This document shows positions 4,556-7,690 of a stretch of DNA of 7,690 bases, piece after piece. Source of the stretch: Candidatus Adiutrix sp. (GTDB lineage Bacteria > Desulfobacterota > Desulfarculia > Adiutricales > Adiutricaceae); assembly GCA_031273445.1 (NCBI GenBank), contig JAISRV010000278.1, positions 1 through 7,690 on the forward strand. Direction: 5' to 3'. How positions within the stretch are numbered: position 1 is the first letter of the stretch; each line of letters begins with the position of its first letter. The translations under genes and the position numbers were made by a program. The notes beneath the pieces were generated by a model, which saw nothing but the letters and a program-made list of their open reading frames with translations, searched no databases and was not told the origin of the DNA.

Positions 4556-5707
4556 CTTGCGATATTCAATAGTCGAGTCTATATGACTCAGGGCCGCCGG
4601 AAGCGGCGATTCCGCCGTAATGCGTTCAAAAAATCGCGGAGAATCGCCGCGCTCGCCCCAAAGAATGCTTTCGCCCACTCCGGCGACCCGCGCGGCCAGA
4701 CAGCCGCGGCAATGGGCCGCATTTTCCTCCAAACACGGTTTCCCGGCGTAAAGCTGATAGTTTTTACGATAGGCCAGGTCGGTGACGTTGGGCATGATCA
4801 CGTTGGCTCCGGCCAGTAGGCCGAGTTCGCGCCCGTTGTCGGCCAGGGCCTGGAGAGCGGTCGCGGCCGCGATGTTCACGTTGTGCAGATACAGCCTGGC
4901 CGCGGCCACCATTTTAAGGCCGACGGCCAGCTGGCGCGACGACAGCTCCGGGGTCACCGCCAGACCAGCGCCCAGCGGCGTATCGGGGTGAGGGATATAC
5001 GGGCCCATGCCGATCATGTCAATGTCCAGATCCCGGAAGAAAATGAGGTCGTCCGCCAGGTCGCCGTGCGACTGGCCGGGCAGTCCGGACATGACGCCGC
5101 TGCCGACCTGGTAGCCCAGTTCGCGGAGATATTGGAGGCATTCATAGCGCCTCTTAAAACTGTGGTCGGCCGGATGGAGACGGCGATAAAGCTCCGGAGA
5201 CGATGTTTCGATGCGCAGAAGGTAGCGGTGGGCGCCGGCCTGGCGCCAATAGGCGAACACCTCCTTTTCCTGTTCGCCCAGAGAAAGGGTCACCCCCATC
5301 TCCCCATTGGAAAACTCAGCTATTTTCTTCAGAACCTTGGCTATAATTTCAGTATGCTCATCAGACTCGATCTCGCCGGACTGGATGACCACGGAGCCGT
5401 AATTTTCCCGATAGGCCCATTCGGCCATGCGGATCACCTCAGCCGCTCCCAGGTGGTAACGTTCCGTATTTTTGTTGCTGCGGCGTATGCCGCAGTAAAG
5501 GCAGTCTTTGGCGCAGATGTTGCCCATTTCGATAAGACCGCGCAGGCTGACCTGCCGGCCCAGGCGTTTTGTTTTCACCGCATAGGCGGCCTCATGCAGC
5601 CTGGCCAGGTCCGCCTGATCCTCCAAAGCCAGAAGATAGATCAGTTCGTCGCGACTCAGGTTGCACCGCTTCATCTGCGCTTTGTTCAATATATTCGATA
5701 GATTCAT
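4550..5707 (-). CDS. hydE: [FeFe]-hydrogenase maturase HydE, radical SAM
   Basis: HydE works with HydG and HydF to build the 2Fe subcluster of the H-cluster, processing the Fe(CO)2CN-cysteine complex made by HydG. The 385 residues include the radical-SAM motif CAKDCLYC (C65, C69, C72), followed by GIRRSNKNTERYHL and IQSGE. Further HydE-like blocks are VTLSLGE (139-145), RYLLRIET (161-168), GLPGQ (208-212), GPYIPHPDTPL (235-245) and GANVIMPN (300-307). C325, C333 and C336 match the position of the accessory cluster seen in some HydE proteins. The ATG has an AGGAG sequence 7 nt upstream. It starts 24 nt after the mnmA-like stop, so the two are probably one transcript. PylB is related, but the blocks fit HydE better. 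No hydF, hydG or hydrogenase gene is in view. Confidence 0.9.
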   Translation of the reverse strand: MNLSNILNKAQMKRCNLSRDELIYLLALEDQADLARLHEAAYAVKTKRLGRQVSLRGLIEMGNICAKDCLYCGIRRSNKNTERYHLGAAEVIRMAEWAYRENYGSVVIQSGEIESDEHTEIIAKVLKKIAEFSNGEMGVTLSLGEQEKEVFAYWRQAGAHRYLLRIETSSPELYRRLHPADHSFKRRYECLQYLRELGYQVGSGVMSGLPGQSHGDLADDLIFFRDLDIDMIGMGPYIPHPDTPLGAGLAVTPELSSRQLAVGLKMVAAARLYLHNVNIAAATALQALADNGRELGLLAGANVIMPNVTDLAYRKNYQLYAGKPCLEENAAHCRGCLAARVAGVGESILWGERGDSPRFFERITAESPLPAALSHIDSTIEYRKA

Positions 5708-5731
5708 CTCGCTTCTCCTGTAGCTGGCGGT

Positions 5732-6796
5732 TTAATTCGCGGCGCTGATTATGCCGCCGCCAAGCAGCATGTCATCGTGGTAAAGCACCGCCGACTGTCC
5801 CGGCGCCGCCGCGAAAATACCTTCCGGAAAATCAACCTCAAACGCGCCGTCGCCTTTAGGCCTCGCCCGGCAGGGAACGGCCCGGCCGGAGGAGCGCACT
5901 TTCAGCATAGCGGCAAAGGCCTCTTGCGGCTCTGGAATGGAAACCCAGTTCGCGTCCTCCGCCGTAAGGCGGCGCACAATCGCCGTCTCCGCGCCGCCTA
6001 CCACCACTTCGTTTCTGTCGGCGTTTATTTGTTTCACATACAACGGGGCCGAATATGAAATTCCCAGACCGGCCCTTTGCCCGACCGTGAAATTCCAGTA
6101 GCCTTCATGCCGACCCAGGGCGCGCCCGGAGACATGGACGATCGAACCGGAGCGCGCTTCCCGCCCTAAAAGCTCCCGGTAGTCTCCGGCATAAAAATCC
6201 TGACTGTCGGGCTTATCGCGCACCGGCAGGGAAAAATCTCCGGCGATTTTCCGAACTTCAGGCTTGCTGTAGCCGCCCAGCGGCGTCCAGACCCGCGCCA
6301 ACTGCTTTTGCCGCAGACGGTACAGAAAGTAGGATTGATCCTTGGCCGCCTCCCGGCCGGAGAACATCCGCACCCGGTCGCTTCCGTGTTCCAGGCGCAC
6401 ATAATGGCCGGTGGCGAATATATCGAAGTCGAGCCCCGCCTTTTCGGCCAATTGCGGCAGAAGGCCGAACTTGATCAGGTTGTTGCAGCGGACGCAGGGG
6501 TTGGGCGTTTTGCCGACCAGATATTGACTCCGAAAATGCTCCAAAACCAATCGTTCGTATTCTTCGGCGCAATCAATGACCATATGCTGAAGGCCGAGCA
6601 GACGGCAGACTTCGCCGGCGGCGGCGATATCCTCCTTTTCCCCCGCGCCGAAGCAGGCGTCCTTGTCGCCGCCCTGATACCGGCCTTCCCGCCAGATGCT
6701 CATGGTGACGCCGATGACCCGGTGGCCCTGACTTTTCATGAGCGCGGCGACCACGGCGGAATCGACGCCGCCGCTTAAAGCGACCAGAATATTCAT
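5732..6796 (-). CDS. mnmA: MnmA-like tRNA-specific 2-thiouridylase, lacking the usual second cysteine
   Basis: MnmA adenylates C2 of the wobble uridine (U34) in tRNAs for Lys, Glu and Gln and replaces the oxygen with sulfur. The 354 residues fit the family. The PP-loop motif SGGVDS is at 8-13, FGAGEKEDI at 49-57, TPNPCVRCNNLIKFG at 97-111, the tRNA/ATP-site ATGHYVR at 128-134, DQSYFLYRL at 153-161 and FTVGQRAGLGI at 236-246. C101 is the first catalytic cysteine, within a CVRC motif. The second, in a [S/G]ICFI-type context in E. coli, is replaced here: the matching segment reads KPDSQDFYAGDYREL (195-209), with no cysteine. I recall SQDFxxGDY as a known subgroup, possibly Fe-S dependent. The ATG has a GGAG 7 nt upstream. 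hydE follows closely. Confidence 0.88.
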   Translation of the reverse strand: MNILVALSGGVDSAVVAALMKSQGHRVIGVTMSIWREGRYQGGDKDACFGAGEKEDIAAAGEVCRLLGLQHMVIDCAEEYERLVLEHFRSQYLVGKTPNPCVRCNNLIKFGLLPQLAEKAGLDFDIFATGHYVRLEHGSDRVRMFSGREAAKDQSYFLYRLRQKQLARVWTPLGGYSKPEVRKIAGDFSLPVRDKPDSQDFYAGDYRELLGREARSGSIVHVSGRALGRHEGYWNFTVGQRAGLGISYSAPLYVKQINADRNEVVVGGAETAIVRRLTAEDANWVSIPEPQEAFAAMLKVRSSGRAVPCRARPKGDGAFEVDFPEGIFAAAPGQSAVLYHDDMLLGGGIISAAN

Positions 6797-6868
6797 GTTT
6801 CGTCTCCATGTTCGCCAGGCGCTTTTTCAAAGGCTGGATTTCGGCGGCAAAATTTTTCGCCTCAAGTC

Positions 6869-6877
6869 ATTTTATCA
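6869..6877 (-). promoter_or_regulatory. Possible extended -10 promoter for mnmA-hydE
   Basis: On the minus strand the sequence reads TGATAAAAT, a TG-N extended -10 with hexamer TAAAAT (five of six consensus bases). No good -35 sits upstream. It lies about 75 nt before the mnmA-like ATG, on the downstream side of the terminator of the preceding gene, so it is well placed to start this transcript. Confidence 0.38.
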
Positions 6878-6900
6878 GAAACGCGCCAAAAGCAGAATTG

Positions 6901-6942
6901 AAAAAGCAGGCGCCGGGCTGGTCATAGGCCAGTCCGGCGCCT
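6901..6942 (-). terminator. Intrinsic terminator of the substrate-binding protein gene
   Basis: AGGCGCCGG (6908-6916) pairs with CCGGCGCCT (6934-6942), and four further pairs continue inside after one A-C mismatch (minus-strand RNA). On the minus strand the stem is followed by GC and then five U residues (A run 6901-6905). It starts 37 nt after the stop codon. It separates that gene from the mnmA-like gene, so the two are probably different transcription units. Confidence 0.82.
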
Positions 6943-6979
6943 CTTTATTAAGTAAAAATACGAGAGCCGTTCGCCGGGC

Positions 6980-7690
6980 TCAGGGCGCGGCGACGGTGTC
7001 TGCCACGCCGGGCAAGGCGACGAAGCTGTTTTCCCTTAGGGCGCTGACGTCAATGTCCGCCGCCAGAATCCCGATGGCCTGCAATTCCCGGGCGGTGATT
7101 CCAAAGGCGTCGTAGGCCCCTTTGACCGAGGGGATGTAATTGAAGGTCTTCAATACGGAAGCGTTGAACACCGGATCGCCCGGAACATAGTTCTTTTCCA
7201 CCTGAATCTGGGTCACCTCATCTTGATGCCCCTGAATCCAGGCGCTGGCCTTTTGCATGGCCCGCGTATATTTGGCGGCCGCTTCCGGGTTTTTGGCGGC
7301 CAGATCGGCGCTGACATAGGCGGAGCAGCAGTATTGCGTATTATACGGCTCCGTCAGGGCCGAATCGGCCAGGATGTTCAAGCCGTATTGTTTGGCCGCC
7401 ACTGAGGCCACCGGGTCGTTGGCGGCAATGGCGTCGATGGCGCCCCTCTCCAGGGCCAGGGGCAGTTCCGCGTTGGAGAAAACCAGGAATTCGACTTCCA
7501 GATTCTTGTCGCTGACCCCAATGCCGCCGGCGGCCAGGACGCGTCTGGCGAACATGACGGGGCTGCTGGCCAGGCTGGGCACGCCGATGCGTTTGCCTTT
7601 AAAATCGGCCACGGTCTTTATGGGCGAGTCGGCGGGAACCAACAGCTTGTCGCAGCCGGTGTGAAGCCCGGTGGTGATCTTGATCGGCAG
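6980..7690 (-). CDS. ABC-transporter substrate-binding protein, NMT1/SsuA-like (5' end outside window)
   Basis: 236 residues of the C-terminal portion are visible and the frame is still open at the window edge, so the signal peptide and first lobe lie outside. The visible start reads LPIKITTGLHTGCDKLLV, then DSPIKTVADFKGKRIGVP, the typical turn into the second lobe of NMT1/THI5- and SsuA/TauA-like binding proteins. The later stretch ALERGAIDAIAANDPVAS and the helix NPEAAAKYTRAMQKASAWI also fit this fold. It would bind a small solute outside the cytoplasmic membrane and deliver it to an ABC permease. Nitrate, sulfonate, taurine and thiamine-precursor systems all use this fold; the substrate cannot be told from this sequence. 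A TTG at 7642 is internal and not the start. The permease and ATPase genes are not in view. A strong terminator follows. Confidence 0.82.
   Translation of the reverse strand: MPIKITTGLHTGCDKLLVPADSPIKTVADFKGKRIGVPSLASSPVMFARRVLAAGGIGVSDKNLEVEFLVFSNAELPLALERGAIDAIAANDPVASVAAKQYGLNILADSALTEPYNTQYCCSAYVSADLAAKNPEAAAKYTRAMQKASAWIQGHQDEVTQIQVEKNYVPGDPVFNASVLKTFNYIPSVKGAYDAFGITARELQAIGILAADIDVSALRENSFVALPGVADTVAAP

Noticed and set aside
4883..5701. Long + strand open frame opposite hydE
   Set aside because: It lies entirely antisense to a strongly recognised HydE, has no matching motifs and no ribosome binding site, and is explained by the GC-rich codon pattern of hydE.
4550..5707. PylB (pyrrolysine synthesis) instead of HydE
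   Set aside because: The GIRRSNKN, RYLLRIET and GPYIPHPDTPL blocks match HydE, and no pylC, pylD or pylS genes are seen.
6308..6778. Open + strand frame opposite the mnmA-like gene
   Set aside because: Antisense shadow; the minus-strand frame contains all MnmA motifs.
7640..7642. TTG as the start of the substrate-binding protein
   Set aside because: The frame continues to the window edge with family-like sequence (ITTGLHTGCDKL), and a signal peptide and first lobe are expected upstream.

Overview
The window suggests an anaerobic, fairly GC-rich bacterium. It carries a HydE-type maturase for [FeFe] hydrogenase and a LarE sulfur transferase for the nickel-pincer nucleotide cofactor. A Desulfobacterota-like or Firmicutes-like anaerobe would fit, but nothing in the window fixes the taxon.

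Left part (1 to about 3547) is a mobile, degraded region that reads mainly on the + strand and is more AT-rich in its spacers. It starts inside an IS1634/IS4-type transposase cut by the window edge. A spacer of about 265 bp follows, ending in a hairpin that reads as a minus-strand terminator. A complete ISKra4-like insertion sequence (1253-3017) lies inside that hairpin. It has 21-bp imperfect terminal repeats and an exact 9-bp target duplication, GGGCGTATG. Its two ORFs overlap by 4 nt, and upstream of the overlap an A9 run followed by a hairpin looks like a programmed -1 frameshift signal. Right of the element are a promoter, an intact UPF0175-type antitoxin gene, and the first codons of a PIN-type (DUF3368-like) toxin that loses family resemblance after about 14 residues.

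Right part (3548 to 7690) is a minus-strand block of GC-rich genes, in transcription order: the 3' part of an ABC-transporter substrate-binding protein (NMT1/SsuA-like) with a good intrinsic terminator; mnmA-like tRNA 2-thiouridylase; hydE 24 nt downstream of it; a conspicuous 22-nt-arm hairpin that includes the hydE stop codon; and larE.

The mnmA-like, hydE and larE genes share a sulfur and iron-sulfur theme: two PP-loop ATPases that activate substrates for sulfur insertion flank a radical-SAM enzyme that builds the H-cluster. mnmA and hydE are probably co-transcribed; larE has its own plausible promoter and may also be reached by read-through. The mnmA-like protein keeps the NPCVRC motif but has no cysteine at the usual second catalytic position. 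LarE has a CxxC plus a third cysteine, a pattern associated with Fe-S-dependent LarE proteins. I found no tRNA, rRNA or CRISPR array.
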